DNA from: Nocardiopsis alba DSM 43377
GTDB taxonomy: Bacteria; Actinomycetota; Actinomycetes; Streptosporangiales; Streptosporangiaceae
Direction of reading: 5' to 3'
DNA length: 64,000 bases
NCBI RefSeq assembly: GCF_000341225.1
Contig: NZ_ANAC01000030.1
Span: 1 to 64,000, forward strand
Part shown: positions 49,334 to 58,118 of the stretch, in pieces
Numbering within the stretch: the stretch's first letter is position 1
Layout of the letters: each line of letters opens with the position of its first letter
Notes under the pieces: model-generated
Seen by the model: only the letters and a program-made list of their open reading frames with translations
Databases searched by the model: none
Told to the model about the DNA's origin: nothing
Position numbers and translations under genes: made by a program

Positions 49334-51058
49334 ATGGTGGACCTCGCGAAGATCACTGAGCCCTTGTCCCTCAAGCGCTTCGGGCCTCGTACCCAGGGCC
49401 CGTTGGTACTGGAACTGGATTTGACGGAGGGGGTGGTCGACGAGGCTCCGAGCGATCCGCTCAGCCAACTCATGAATCGGCGCAAACAGCACTATCTGGA
49501 GGTGCTGGAGGGGATCCGCAGAGGCGCCCGCGACCCGGAGGTGGCCGCCTTGATCGTGCGGGTGGACGCGCGCGGCCTGGGTCCGGCGAAGGTGCAGGAG
49601 CTGCGGGACACGGTCGCCGACTTCCGTGCCACCGGCAAGCCCACGGTGGCCTGGGCCGACACCTTCGGTGAGGCCGGCTCCGGCAACCTCCCCTACTACC
49701 TGGCCACCGCCTTCTCGCGGGTGGTCCTGTCCCCCACCGGCCTGGTGGGGTTGAGCGGCCTGATGTCGCGTTCCACGTTCTTCAAGGGCGCTCTGGACAA
49801 GCTCGACGTTCGTTTCGAGGGCGGGGCCCGCCACGAGTACAAGAACGCGGTCGACCCCTTCACCCGGACCGGCTACAGCGACGCCCACCGTGAGGCGACC
49901 GGTCGGATCGTGGAGTCGATGAACGACCAGATCGTCGAGGCCGTGGCCGAGAGCCGGGGACTCACCGCCGAGCGTGTGCGCGAGCTGATCGACACCGCCC
50001 CGATCCTGGCCTCCGAGGCCCTGGAGGCCGGCCTGGTCGACCGGCTCGCCTACCGGGACGAGGTCTACGCCGAACTCAACGAGCAGGTGCGCGGCAAGGC
50101 CGACAAGGCCCCGGACCCCGCGCTCCAGTTCGTCACCCGTTACCACCGCCGCCACACCTCGCCGCCCAAGCCGAGGATCGCCGACCAGGAGGCCCACGTC
50201 GCCCTGATCTCCGCGAGCGGCGGCATCTCCCTGGGCAAGAGCCGTCGTTCGCCGATGGGCGGCACCGTGATGGGCTCGGACACCGTCTGCGCCGCCTTCC
50301 GCGCCGCCCGGCAGGACCCCCGTATCAAGGCCGTGGTGTTCCGCGTGGACAGCGGCGGCGGCTCCGCCATCGCCTCGGACCTGATCCGCCGCGAGAGCCA
50401 ATTGACCCGTGAGGCGGGCAAGCCGGTCGTCACATCGATGGGCGACGTCGCCGGCTCCGGCGGCTACTACGTGGCGTTGGGTTCCGACGCGATCGTGGCC
50501 GAGCCCGCCACCATCACCGGTTCCATCGGCGTGCTCACCGGCAAGCTGGTCCTGGGCCCGCTCAAGGAACGCTTCGGGATCACCTCGGACTCGGTGAGCG
50601 AGGGCGCGCACGCGGGCATGTTCGACTCCGAGGAGGGTTTCGACGAGTCCGAGTGGGAGCGGATCAACACCCTTCTGGACGACATCTACCAGGACTTCGT
50701 CTCGAAGGTCGCCGCCGCGCGCGGCCGGACCTGGGACGAGATCCACGAGGTCGCCAAGGGCCGGATCTGGACCGGGGCCGACGCCCGCGAGCGCGGTCTG
50801 GTGGACGAGCTGGGCGGGATCGAGACGGCCGTGCGGATCGCCAGGGCCAAGGCCGACGTCGGTCCGCTGCCGCTGCGCGTCTTCCCGCGGCCACATCCTC
50901 TGGACCGCCTCCGTCAGCACGAGTCCAGCGAGGACCTGGCCTCCTCCGACCCGCAGACCGTGCTGAGCGCCTGGGGCCCGTTGGAGCACATGGCGGCCCG
51001 TCTGGGTCTGCCCGCCGCGGGCCCGTTGACCATGCCGGGGTCGTGGGAGATCCGTTGA
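49334..51058 (+). CDS. sppA: Signal peptide peptidase SppA, 67K type
   Basis: A 574-residue tandem-domain peptidase of family S49. The catalytic dyad is Lys170 in HEYKNAVDPF (first half) and Ser375 in DVAGSGGYYVAL (second half), matching E. coli SppA. Other marks: VVFRVDSGGGSAIASDLI, TGSIGVLTGKL and GRIWTGADARERGLVDELGG. The usual N-terminal membrane helix is not visible, so it may be peripheral or cytoplasmic. ATG 49334 has a weak SD. The flavin reductase start overlaps its stop. Confidence 0.9.
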   Translation: MVDLAKITEPLSLKRFGPRTQGPLVLELDLTEGVVDEAPSDPLSQLMNRRKQHYLEVLEGIRRGARDPEVAALIVRVDARGLGPAKVQELRDTVADFRATGKPTVAWADTFGEAGSGNLPYYLATAFSRVVLSPTGLVGLSGLMSRSTFFKGALDKLDVRFEGGARHEYKNAVDPFTRTGYSDAHREATGRIVESMNDQIVEAVAESRGLTAERVRELIDTAPILASEALEAGLVDRLAYRDEVYAELNEQVRGKADKAPDPALQFVTRYHRRHTSPPKPRIADQEAHVALISASGGISLGKSRRSPMGGTVMGSDTVCAAFRAARQDPRIKAVVFRVDSGGGSAIASDLIRRESQLTREAGKPVVTSMGDVAGSGGYYVALGSDAIVAEPATITGSIGVLTGKLVLGPLKERFGITSDSVSEGAHAGMFDSEEGFDESEWERINTLLDDIYQDFVSKVAAARGRTWDEIHEVAKGRIWTGADARERGLVDELGGIETAVRIARAKADVGPLPLRVFPRPHPLDRLRQHESSEDLASSDPQTVLSAWGPLEHMAARLGLPAAGPLTMPGSWEIR

Positions 51059-51555
51059 GCGTGGACGGCGGGGCCTACCTGGAGGCCATGGCGCTGGCTC
51101 CGACCGGGGTGACCGTGGTGACCATCTCCGACGGGCGCGACGACATCGGGGCGACCGTGAGCTCGTTCGTGTCGATCTCGGTCGATCCCCCGGTGGTGAT
51201 GTTGAGCGTGGACGCCGAGGGGTACGTCGCCGAGGTCGTCGAGGAGGTCGGCGCCTTCGCGGTGAGCGTGCTCCACGCCGACCAGCTCGCCCTGGCGGGG
51301 CGTTTCGCCGCCGAGGGTCGACCCAGCGCCCGCCTGTTGGTGTCGGGGCAGCCGCACCACCGGGGCGAACGTACGAACGCGATCGTCCTGGACGAGGCGT
51401 TGACCGCCCTGGAGTGCTCGGTGCGCCAGAGGGTGGAGGTCGGCGACCACGTGGTGTTCTTCGCCGACGTGATCGGGATCCCCGTGGCGGGGTCCGGACG
51501 GAACGAGAAGGCGATGGTGCGCTGGGCCGGCCGCTACCACGCCGTGGAACGCTGA
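51055..51555 (+). CDS. Flavin reductase family protein
   Basis: A 166-residue FMN-binding split-barrel protein of the flavin reductase (HpaC-like) family: TGVTVVTISDGRDDIGATVSSFVSISVDPPVVMLSV is the flavin-binding N-terminal signature; ECSVRQRVEVGDHVVFFADV and the terminal RYHAV complete it. Members supply reduced flavin to monooxygenases. The TTG at 51055 overlaps the sppA stop (TTGA) and lies 5 bp after GGGAG; GTG 51061 is the alternative. No monooxygenase partner is adjacent. Confidence 0.85.
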   Translation: MSVDGGAYLEAMALAPTGVTVVTISDGRDDIGATVSSFVSISVDPPVVMLSVDAEGYVAEVVEEVGAFAVSVLHADQLALAGRFAAEGRPSARLLVSGQPHHRGERTNAIVLDEALTALECSVRQRVEVGDHVVFFADVIGIPVAGSGRNEKAMVRWAGRYHAVER

Positions 51556-51591
51556 ACGGGGCGGGGCCGACGTCGATCGGCCCCGCCCCGT
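51556..51591. terminator. Bidirectional hairpin terminator
   Basis: ACGGGGCGGGGCCGA (51556-51570) pairs perfectly with 51577-51591 across CGTCGA, starting at the flavin reductase stop and 15 bp from the stop of the convergent substrate-binding protein gene. Confidence 0.75.
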
Positions 51592-51606
51592 CCCGTGCGG
51601 TACCGC

Positions 51607-52518
51607 TCAGGCCAGGTTCTCGCCCTCCAGCCATTCTCGGGCGACGTCGGCGGGGCTCTCGTTGTCGACCATGACCTGCTCGTTGAGCCGGGTCAGTTCC
51701 TCTGTGGTCAGCGCGGCCGAGACGGTGTCGATCTTGTCCCGGGCCCGGTCGTCGACCTGGTCGGTGTTGATCAGCGGCGTGATGTTCTGCGCGCCGAAGA
51801 GGTTCTCCGGGTCCTCCAGGACGATGAGGTCCTCGACCGCGATCAGCGGGTCGGTGGTGAAGAGGTTGGCCGCCTGGATGTCGCCGTCGGAGAGCGCCTT
51901 GGTCAGGAGCGCGGCGTCCAGGGCGCGGAACCCGCCGAACTCGACGCCGTACACCGATTCCAGCCCGGGAACGCCCTGGCGTCTGGTCTCGAACTCGGGG
52001 GGCGCGCCGAGGGTCATGTCCCCGGCGACGTCGGCGAGGTCGGCGATGGTGGTGAGGTCGTTCTCCTCCGCGGTCTCGCGGGTGACGGTCACCGAGTCCT
52101 TGTTCTCGGCGCTGGAGGAGTCGAGAATCTCCAGACCGTCGGGGAGCGCCTCGGTGATGGCCTCGTTGGTCTCCGCTCCGTCACCGATCTCGGCGTCGGG
52201 GTCGAGGTAGAAGAGGATCCCGCCGTTGTACTCGGGGAAGAGCGAAAGCGCTCCGGACTCGATCTGGTCGTAGTACACCTCGCGGCTGCCGATGTTGAGC
52301 TGGTACTCGACGTCCACTCCCTCGGCCTCCAGGGCGCGTCCGTAGATCTCGGCGAGCAGGGTGCTCTCGGGGAAGTCGGCGGAGCCGATGACGATGGCTC
52401 CATCACCACCGCCCCCGCCTTCGGTGTCCTGGCCCTCCTCGAAGGGGTCGCTGCCGCCACAGGAGGTCAGCAGGACGGCCGCAAGGGGGAGCCCGATGAG
52501 GGCGAACCTCGTGTTCAT
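51607..52518 (-). CDS. Glycine betaine/choline-type ABC transporter substrate-binding lipoprotein
   Basis: A 303-residue lipoprotein of the OpuAC/ProX-OpuCC type. The signal peptide ends in LLTSC (lipobox Cys near 20). The mature part begins IVIGSADFPESTLLAEIYGRALEAEG and has QIESGALSLFPEYNGG, DSVTVTRETAEENDLTTIADL and FTTDPLI, typical of binders for quaternary ammonium compounds. ATG 52518 follows AGGAAA. It is the last gene of the four-gene ABC operon. Confidence 0.9.
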   Translation of the reverse strand: MNTRFALIGLPLAAVLLTSCGGSDPFEEGQDTEGGGGGDGAIVIGSADFPESTLLAEIYGRALEAEGVDVEYQLNIGSREVYYDQIESGALSLFPEYNGGILFYLDPDAEIGDGAETNEAITEALPDGLEILDSSSAENKDSVTVTRETAEENDLTTIADLADVAGDMTLGAPPEFETRRQGVPGLESVYGVEFGGFRALDAALLTKALSDGDIQAANLFTTDPLIAVEDLIVLEDPENLFGAQNITPLINTDQVDDRARDKIDTVSAALTTEELTRLNEQVMVDNESPADVAREWLEGENLA

Positions 52519-52556
52519 GTGCGTTTCCTTAACTCTGAGATCGGTCGCCGATCCGT

Positions 52557-53237
52557 TCAGCGCGCCGCCGCGGCCTCGGCGCGCAGTCCGGGTGCGACGA
52601 GGAGTCGCCGCAACCCGGCGAACAGGAGTGTGGTGAGCACGGCCAGCCCCACCACGAGTACGGAGCCGCCCAACAGCATCGACAGGTCCTGGCGCGCCTG
52701 CCCGTCGACGATGTAGCGGCCCAGACCGCCCACGCCGACGTAGGCGGCGATGGTGGCGGTGGCGATGACCTGGACGGCGGCGGTGCGCATGCCGAGCAGG
52801 ATGAGCGGGGCGGCCACCGGCAGTTCGAGCTTGAACAGCACCTCGCGTCCGCGCATCCCCATGCCCAGGGCCGCGTCCTTGAGCCGGGCGTCCACGCCCC
52901 GCACCCCTTCGTGGGTGTTGACGAGGATCGGCGGTACGGCGAGCGCGACCAGGGCGCACACGACCGGGACCAGGCCGATGCCGGCCAACAGCACGATGAG
53001 GAAGAGCACGCCGATGGTGGGCAGGGCCCGGGCGAAGTTGGCGAGGCTGGTGGTGAGGAACCCGCCGACCCCGGTGTGGCCGGTCAGCAGGCCCACGGGG
53101 ACGGCGATGGCGGCCGACAGGGCCAGGGCGAGCAGGGAGTAGTAGACGTGTTCGAGGACCCTGGTCGGGATCCCCGCGGGTCCGGTCCACTGGGCGGGGT
53201 CGCTGAACCAGTCGACCAGCAGGGTCATGACGTTCAC
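52557..53237 (-). CDS. ABC transporter permease (OpuCD-like), second
   Basis: A 226-residue permease with about five to six hydrophobic segments and the EAA-like loop DAALGMGMRGREVLFKLELPVAAPLILLGMRTA. RALPTIGVLFLIVLL and VGVGGLGRYIVDG are typical of the betaine/osmoprotectant permeases. The GTG start overlaps the stop of the preceding permease by GTGA; ATG 53228 is possible. It pairs with the other permease to form the membrane channel. Confidence 0.9.
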   Translation of the reverse strand: MNVMTLLVDWFSDPAQWTGPAGIPTRVLEHVYYSLLALALSAAIAVPVGLLTGHTGVGGFLTTSLANFARALPTIGVLFLIVLLAGIGLVPVVCALVALAVPPILVNTHEGVRGVDARLKDAALGMGMRGREVLFKLELPVAAPLILLGMRTAAVQVIATATIAAYVGVGGLGRYIVDGQARQDLSMLLGGSVLVVGLAVLTTLLFAGLRRLLVAPGLRAEAAAAR

Positions 53238-54028
53238 GGTGATTCCCCTTGCTCGAGGGCGGTTCCGTCTCCGGCCGCGGCGGTCTCCGCCCGTACCGCC
53301 TTCTTGCGGAACGTACGTCCCCCGCCCGTGTGCGCCCAGGGGGTGAGCAGGCGTTGGGCGACCACGAGCACGGCGTCGGTGGCCAGTGCCAGCAGGACGA
53401 TGAGGACGATGCCCACCACGATGGGCGCGTCGAACTGGCGGCGGAAGCCCTCACTGACGATGAGCTGTCCCAGACCGCCCAGGCCGACCAGCGAGGCGAC
53501 GCTGACCATGCTGATGGTGGCGACCGACGCCACCCGCAGTCCGGCGATGATCACCGGTACCGCCACGGGCGTCTCCACGAACACCAGGCGGCGCAGCGGG
53601 CCGAAGCCCATGGCGACGGCGGCCTGACGAACGTGTTCGGGGACCTGGCGCAGACCGTCCACCACGTTGGGCAGCAGGATCACCAGTGTGTAGAGCGCGA
53701 GCGGTACGACCGCGGTCCAGTCGCTGAAGCCGGTGTAGGGCAGCATCAGGAAGAACAGGGCGATGGAGGGCACCGCGTAGAGCACGTTGACGCCGGTCAG
53801 GACCGGTGGGTAGACCGGTCTCCAGCGCACGCAGGCCAGCCCCAGCGGCAGCGCGATGATCAGCCCGATGAGAATGGACCCGTAGGCGAGCCGCATGTGC
53901 TCCAGTAGTCGGGGCAGGATGCCGCGGTTCGGGTCGCCCGGGTGGCTCCAGTCGGCCACCGCCCAGTCGACCACTCTCAGCACCCAGTCGAGGACTCCCG
54001 CTCCCCCGGACGCGTCCGCGGCGATCAC
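53234..54028 (-). CDS. ABC transporter permease (OpuCB-like), first
   Basis: A 264-residue permease of the same family: LAYGSILIGLIIALPLGL, VLYAVPSIALFFLMLPYTGF, the EAA-like loop QAAVAMGFGPLRRLVFVETPVAVPVIIAGLRVA and VGLGGLGQLIVSEG. The GTG at 54028 overlaps the ATPase stop (GTGA), so translation is coupled. The C-terminal tail is basic, then acidic. Longer than the partner permease because of an N-terminal extension. Confidence 0.9.
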   Translation of the reverse strand: MIAADASGGAGVLDWVLRVVDWAVADWSHPGDPNRGILPRLLEHMRLAYGSILIGLIIALPLGLACVRWRPVYPPVLTGVNVLYAVPSIALFFLMLPYTGFSDWTAVVPLALYTLVILLPNVVDGLRQVPEHVRQAAVAMGFGPLRRLVFVETPVAVPVIIAGLRVASVATISMVSVASLVGLGGLGQLIVSEGFRRQFDAPIVVGIVLIVLLALATDAVLVVAQRLLTPWAHTGGGRTFRKKAVRAETAAAGDGTALEQGESP

Positions 54029-55140
54029 TCGGACACCGACCAGATCGCGGCGCCCAGGTCCTCTTGGGAGACCACTCCGAGGACGGCGCCCTCGTCGTCG
54101 ACGCCCACGGCGCGTCCCGCCGGGGAGAGCACGGCCGCGTCCAGCGCGGCGCGCAGCGAATCGGTGGCCACGTCGAAGGTGTGCCCGTAGGGGGCCATCT
54201 CCAGCGTTCCGAGTGTGAGGCCGGCGGGCTTGTCGATGAGCTGGGCGGCGTCGACCCATCCCAGGGGCGCGCGGTTCTCGTCGACGACGAGCACCCAGGG
54301 CTCACCGTCGCCCTCGACCACGTCGCGGGCCCGTTCGACCCGGTCCTCGGTGTCGAAGACGACGTCCTGACGTAGTGAGAGCTGCCGCGCGGGGAAGAAG
54401 GACAGGCGGCGCACCCCTCGGTCGTAACCCACGAAGGACTCCACGAAGTCGTCCACGGGGCGGGCCAGGAGGTGTTCGGGCGCGTCGTACTGGGCGAGCT
54501 CGCCGCCGGGTCGGAAGACCGCGATCCGGTCGCCCAGTCGCACCGCCTCGTCGATGTCGTGGGTGACGAACACGATGGTCTTGTGCAGTTCCTGTTGGAG
54601 GCGCAGCAGCTCCTCCTGGAGTCCGGCGCGTACGACGGGGTCGACCGCGCTGAAGGGTTCGTCCATGAGCAGGACCGGGGGGTCGGCGGCCAGCGCCCGG
54701 GCGACCCCGACCCGTTGTTGTTGCCCGCCGGAGAGTTGGTGGGGGTAGCGCTTGGCCTGGGAGACCTCCAGCCCGACCAGTTCCATGAGTTCGGCGGCGC
54801 GGGCCCGCGCCTTGCGGCGGTTCCATCCCAGGAGCAGGGGGACGGTGGCGATGTTGTCCAGGATGGTGCGGTGCGGGAAGAGTCCGGCCTGCTGGATGAC
54901 GTAGCCGATGGAGCGGCGCAGCAGGGCGGGGTCCTGGTCTCGGATGTCGGCGCCGTCGATGCGGATGGTGCCGTGCGTGGGCTCGACCATGCGGTTGATC
55001 ATCCGCAAAGAGGTGGTCTTGCCACTACCGGAGGGCCCCACGAAGACCGTCGTCCGTCCGGTCTCGACGGTCAGGTCCAGGCCGGCGACGGCGACGGTTC
55101 CGTCGGGGTAGATCTTGGCGGCGCCCTCGAACGTGATCAT
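54025..55140 (-). CDS. Betaine/osmoprotectant ABC transporter ATPase with CBS region
   Basis: A 371-residue ATPase. Walker A GPSGSGKTT, Q-loop QQAGLFPHRTILDN, signature LSGGQQQR, Walker B LLMDEPFSAVD and the switch His in VTHDIDEA are all present. The C-terminal part (about 255-371) carries two CBS-like units (DGEPWVLVVDENRAPLGWV and GRAVGVDDEGAVLGVVS), which in OpuA-type transporters sense ionic strength. ATG 55140 follows GAAGGAGAG. It heads the operon of two permeases and a binding protein. Confidence 0.92.
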   Translation of the reverse strand: MITFEGAAKIYPDGTVAVAGLDLTVETGRTTVFVGPSGSGKTTSLRMINRMVEPTHGTIRIDGADIRDQDPALLRRSIGYVIQQAGLFPHRTILDNIATVPLLLGWNRRKARARAAELMELVGLEVSQAKRYPHQLSGGQQQRVGVARALAADPPVLLMDEPFSAVDPVVRAGLQEELLRLQQELHKTIVFVTHDIDEAVRLGDRIAVFRPGGELAQYDAPEHLLARPVDDFVESFVGYDRGVRRLSFFPARQLSLRQDVVFDTEDRVERARDVVEGDGEPWVLVVDENRAPLGWVDAAQLIDKPAGLTLGTLEMAPYGHTFDVATDSLRAALDAAVLSPAGRAVGVDDEGAVLGVVSQEDLGAAIWSVSE

Positions 55141-55289
55141 CGGGCTCTCCTTCGGGGGCGGATGGTGCGGTGATCGCCCGGGTTACGGGGTCCGGGAACG
55201 TCGGGCGGCCGGAGACCGTTGCGACGTTACCCGAGCATGCGATGGACAAACCGTTACGACGCGGTCCGTGATGGGACCGTCCACCATTT

Positions 55290-55306
55290 CCTACATTATA
55301 AGTAGG
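55290..55306 (-). promoter_or_regulatory. TATAAT-containing inverted repeat upstream of the betaine transporter operon
   Basis: CCTAC (55290-55294) and GTAGG (55302-55306) flank an AT-rich spacer. Read on the minus strand the spacer holds a perfect -10 TATAAT, about 150 bp upstream of the ATPase start. The arms extend with TT/AA pairs. It looks like a promoter overlapped by a repressor operator; no good -35 is seen. Confidence 0.5.
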
Positions 55307-55351
55307 GAATATGTTCGCGAGGGCGCGCGCCGCATGGGGCGGGGCGGCACC

Positions 55352-56029
55352 TCAGGCCGCGCTCCGAGAGATCGCCCATGCGGCGAGACGGTGCAGATCG
55401 TCCACGATCACGTCGGCCTTCTCCGCCTCCGGGAAGGCCGCGTGACGGTAACCGTAGATCCCACGACGCAACAGGGCGGCGCTCATGCCGGCGGCCCGAG
55501 CGGGCAGGACGTCGTTGTCGACACGGTCGCCGACGTAGAGGATCTCCTCCGCGGAGATCCCGGGCGTGTGCTCGACCGCCAGTTCGAGGGTCCGATCGAA
55601 GAACCCGGAGGCGGGCTTGGCCACGCCCCACGTGTCGGAGATGCCGATGCCGGCGACGCCGAGGTTCATCGACTCCAGCTTCGGACCGGCCTCGACCGGC
55701 TGGTTGCCCGCGATGAGGAGGGTCAGACCGGCCTCACGCATCGCGGCGAAGGCGGGACGCACATCGGGGTACAGATCGGACTCGCCGAAGTGCTCGCGTT
55801 CACCGTCGGGCTCCTCCGCGCGCCAACGGGCGCTCTCCGACTCCAGGTCGAAGCCGGGGACCAGGAGCCGGAACCCGTCGGTGAGGGTGCCTCCGGTGGC
55901 GATGACGCCACCGATGGTGCCGAAGAACGCCATGTGCGGGATCGCGAAACGGTCGGCCCAGCGCGCGAAGATGCGCGTCTCGTCGACCAGCGTCTCTCCG
56001 ACGTCGAACACCACAGTACGAATTGCCAC
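55352..56029 (-). CDS. HAD-family hydrolase
   Basis: A 225-residue haloacid-dehalogenase-like hydrolase. Motif I FDVGETLVDE has Asp but Gly-Glu in place of D-x-D at the second acid, as in a known subgroup; motif II LLIAGNQP, motif III Lys in WGVAKPASGFF and motif IV YVGDRVDNDVLPARAAGM are present. Substrate unknown. GTG 56029 lacks an SD, so the start is the weak point, but motif I fixes it close by. It lies upstream of the ABC operon on the same strand but separate from it. Confidence 0.82.
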   Translation of the reverse strand: MAIRTVVFDVGETLVDETRIFARWADRFAIPHMAFFGTIGGVIATGGTLTDGFRLLVPGFDLESESARWRAEEPDGEREHFGESDLYPDVRPAFAAMREAGLTLLIAGNQPVEAGPKLESMNLGVAGIGISDTWGVAKPASGFFDRTLELAVEHTPGISAEEILYVGDRVDNDVLPARAAGMSAALLRRGIYGYRHAAFPEAEKADVIVDDLHRLAAWAISRSAA

Positions 56030-56124
56030 GATTAGGGAGTTTACACAGCGCCCTCTTCCGGTTCCTCCGCACGAGCGCCCCATCCGCGCGGGTGTGACGA
56101 GCGCCCCGCCGTGCGCCCGCGACC

Positions 56125-56892
56125 TCAGTTCGGGGGGCGCAGGACGGCGAAGGCGTCCGTGATCTCCAGTTCCCTCGCCCGAAAGCGGAAGAGCGCGGCG
56201 GGCCGCCCACCGGAGCGCCCCGAGGGCACGGAGCGACCGGTCTCCTCGATCTGCCCCCGCCGAATCAGGACGCGGCGCAGATTGGTGGCGGCCACGTCGT
56301 GTCCGAGGGCCGCCCGGTAGTAGCCGGACAGCTCGGACATGGTGAATTCGGGCGGGGCCAGCGCGAAACCGACGTTGGTGTAACTGAGCTTGGCGCGAAG
56401 GCGCCTCCGTCCGGAGCGGACGAAGGTGGCGTGGTCGAAGGCCATCGGAGGCAGATCGGCGGCGGGGTGCCAGCCGGTGTCGTCGGGCACCACGGGGTCG
56501 ATGTGCGCGGGGACCAGCCCCAGGTAGGCGGTGGCGAGGGTGCGCCGCTGGGGATCGCGGTCGGGGTCGCTGCGGGTCTCCAGTTGTTCGAGATGGTTCA
56601 GGTCGCGGACGTCGACCTTCTGGGCGAGTTGACGCCGGATCGAGGAGCCCAGGCTCTCGCACGCGCCGAGTCGCCCTCCGGGCAGGGCCCAGGCCCCCTC
56701 GAAGGGCGGTAGGGCCCGGCGCCACAGGAGGACGCACAGCTCCCCCGCGCGGATCTGGAGGACGACGGCGAGCGCCTCGTGCGCCGCGAGCGAACCTCCT
56801 CCGCCTCCGGAGTCGTTCGTGGCCGCTCCTACCGCGGCGGCCGGCCCGTTTACCTCCGAGATGTCCACCCTGTCCCTTCCGTTCCATGCCAT
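56125..56892 (-). CDS. nrtR: NrtR-like Nudix regulator of NAD synthesis
   Basis: A 255-residue protein with an N-terminal Nudix domain and a C-terminal winged helix (TMSELSGYYRAALGHDVAATNLRRVLIRRGQIEETG), the NrtR architecture. The Nudix box GGRLGACESLGSSIRRQLAQKVDV has lost the catalytic Glu residues (R-R-Q-L in place of R-E-L-E-E), as expected of a ligand-sensing regulator. NrtR represses NAD biosynthesis genes and senses ADP-ribose. It is divergent from nadA, a classical target. ATG 56892 is chosen because an inverted repeat lies directly upstream. Confidence 0.85.
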   Translation of the reverse strand: MAWNGRDRVDISEVNGPAAAVGAATNDSGGGGGSLAAHEALAVVLQIRAGELCVLLWRRALPPFEGAWALPGGRLGACESLGSSIRRQLAQKVDVRDLNHLEQLETRSDPDRDPQRRTLATAYLGLVPAHIDPVVPDDTGWHPAADLPPMAFDHATFVRSGRRRLRAKLSYTNVGFALAPPEFTMSELSGYYRAALGHDVAATNLRRVLIRRGQIEETGRSVPSGRSGGRPAALFRFRARELEITDAFAVLRPPN

Positions 56893-56904
56893 GTTAAGCT
56901 TCAG

Positions 56905-56933
56905 CAGGTTTGTGCCTGCCAGACGAAAACCTG
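56905..56933. promoter_or_regulatory. Inverted repeat between nrtR and nadA, probable NrtR operator
   Basis: CAGGTTT (56905-56911) and AAACCTG (56927-56933) form perfect 7-bp arms separated by 15 bp, just upstream of the nrtR start and about 70 bp before nadA. Position and symmetry fit an operator controlling both genes. Confidence 0.5.
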
Positions 56934-57004
56934 GTCTCGCGCACCGGTCTCCCAGGGCGCGGCGCCCGTAAGCCGCGTCCACAGCCTCAAGGAAGTAGTC
57001 GGAC

Positions 57005-58003
57005 ATGGCATCGGTCACCGCGACGGCGGACACCATGACCAGGCAGGAGTGGGCCGCCGAGGTCCGCCGCCTGGCGGACGAACGCGACGCTGTCATCCTC
57101 GCGCACAACTACCAGCGTCCGGAAATCCAGGACGTGGCCCACCACACCGGTGACTCCCTGGCCCTGTCCCGCCTGGCCGCCACGGTCGAGGCGAGCACGA
57201 TCGTCTTCTGCGGCGTGCACTTCATGGCCGAGACCGCCAAGATCCTCGCACCCGAGAAGACCATCCTGCTGCCCGATCCGAACGCGGGCTGCTCGCTGGC
57301 CGACACCATCACCGCCGAGGACGTGCGGAACTGGAAGGCCCAGCACCCCGACGCGGTCGTGGTGGCCTACGTCAACACCACCGCGGCGGTCAAGGCCGAG
57401 ACCGACATCTGCTGCACCTCCTCCAACGCCGCCGACGTCATCCGCTCCATCCCGGAGGACAAGGAGATCCTCTTCCTTCCGGACCAGTTCCTGGGTGCCC
57501 ACGTCAAGCGGGTCACCGGCCGCGAGAACATCCACGTCTGGATGGGCGAGTGCCACGTGCACGCCGGCATCGACGGCCACACCCTGCGCGAACGCGTGGA
57601 GTCCGAGCCCGACGCCGAGGTGTACGTGCACCCCGAGTGCGGCTGCGCCACCTCCGCCCTCTACCTGGTCGGCAGCGGCGCGGTCCCCGAGGACCGGGTC
57701 AAGGTGCTCTCCACCGGCGGCATGCTCAGCGCCGCGGAGAAGACCAGCGCCTCCAAGGTGCTCATCGCCACCGAGACCGGCATGCTGCACCAGCTGCGCA
57801 ACGCCAACCCGAACACCCGGTTCGAGGCGGTCAACTCCCGCGCCGAGTGCCACTACATGAAGATGATCGACGCCGACAAGCTCCTGGGGTCGCTGCGCCA
57901 CGGCACCACCGAGATCACGGTCGACGCCGAGACCTCCGAGCGCGCGCGTCGTTCGGTGGAGCGGATGATCGCGATCGGTCAGCCCTCGCGCGGCGGAGAA
58001 TGA
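57005..58003 (+). CDS. nadA: Quinolinate synthase
   Basis: A 332-residue NadA, which condenses iminoaspartate with dihydroxyacetone phosphate to quinolinate using a 4Fe-4S cluster. Cluster ligands are expected in DPNAGCSLADT, HPECGCAT and SRAECHYMK. Other conserved parts: LAHNYQRPEIQDVAHHTGDSL, CGVHFMAETAKIL, WMGECHVHAGI and TETGMLHQLR. ATG 57005 has AGGAAG. nadB and nadC, often downstream, are not here; a sigma-like gene follows after 115 bp. Confidence 0.95.
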   Translation: MASVTATADTMTRQEWAAEVRRLADERDAVILAHNYQRPEIQDVAHHTGDSLALSRLAATVEASTIVFCGVHFMAETAKILAPEKTILLPDPNAGCSLADTITAEDVRNWKAQHPDAVVVAYVNTTAAVKAETDICCTSSNAADVIRSIPEDKEILFLPDQFLGAHVKRVTGRENIHVWMGECHVHAGIDGHTLRERVESEPDAEVYVHPECGCATSALYLVGSGAVPEDRVKVLSTGGMLSAAEKTSASKVLIATETGMLHQLRNANPNTRFEAVNSRAECHYMKMIDADKLLGSLRHGTTEITVDAETSERARRSVERMIAIGQPSRGGE

Positions 58004-58118
58004 CCCTCTCGACCCGATACCGGTAACAGAAGTCTCACCTTCAGGACACAGGTGCTCGATTCCCGCGCACCACGCTCCCCCTGTCGCTAGCGTCACCACA
58101 GACGGCAGGGGGAGAATC

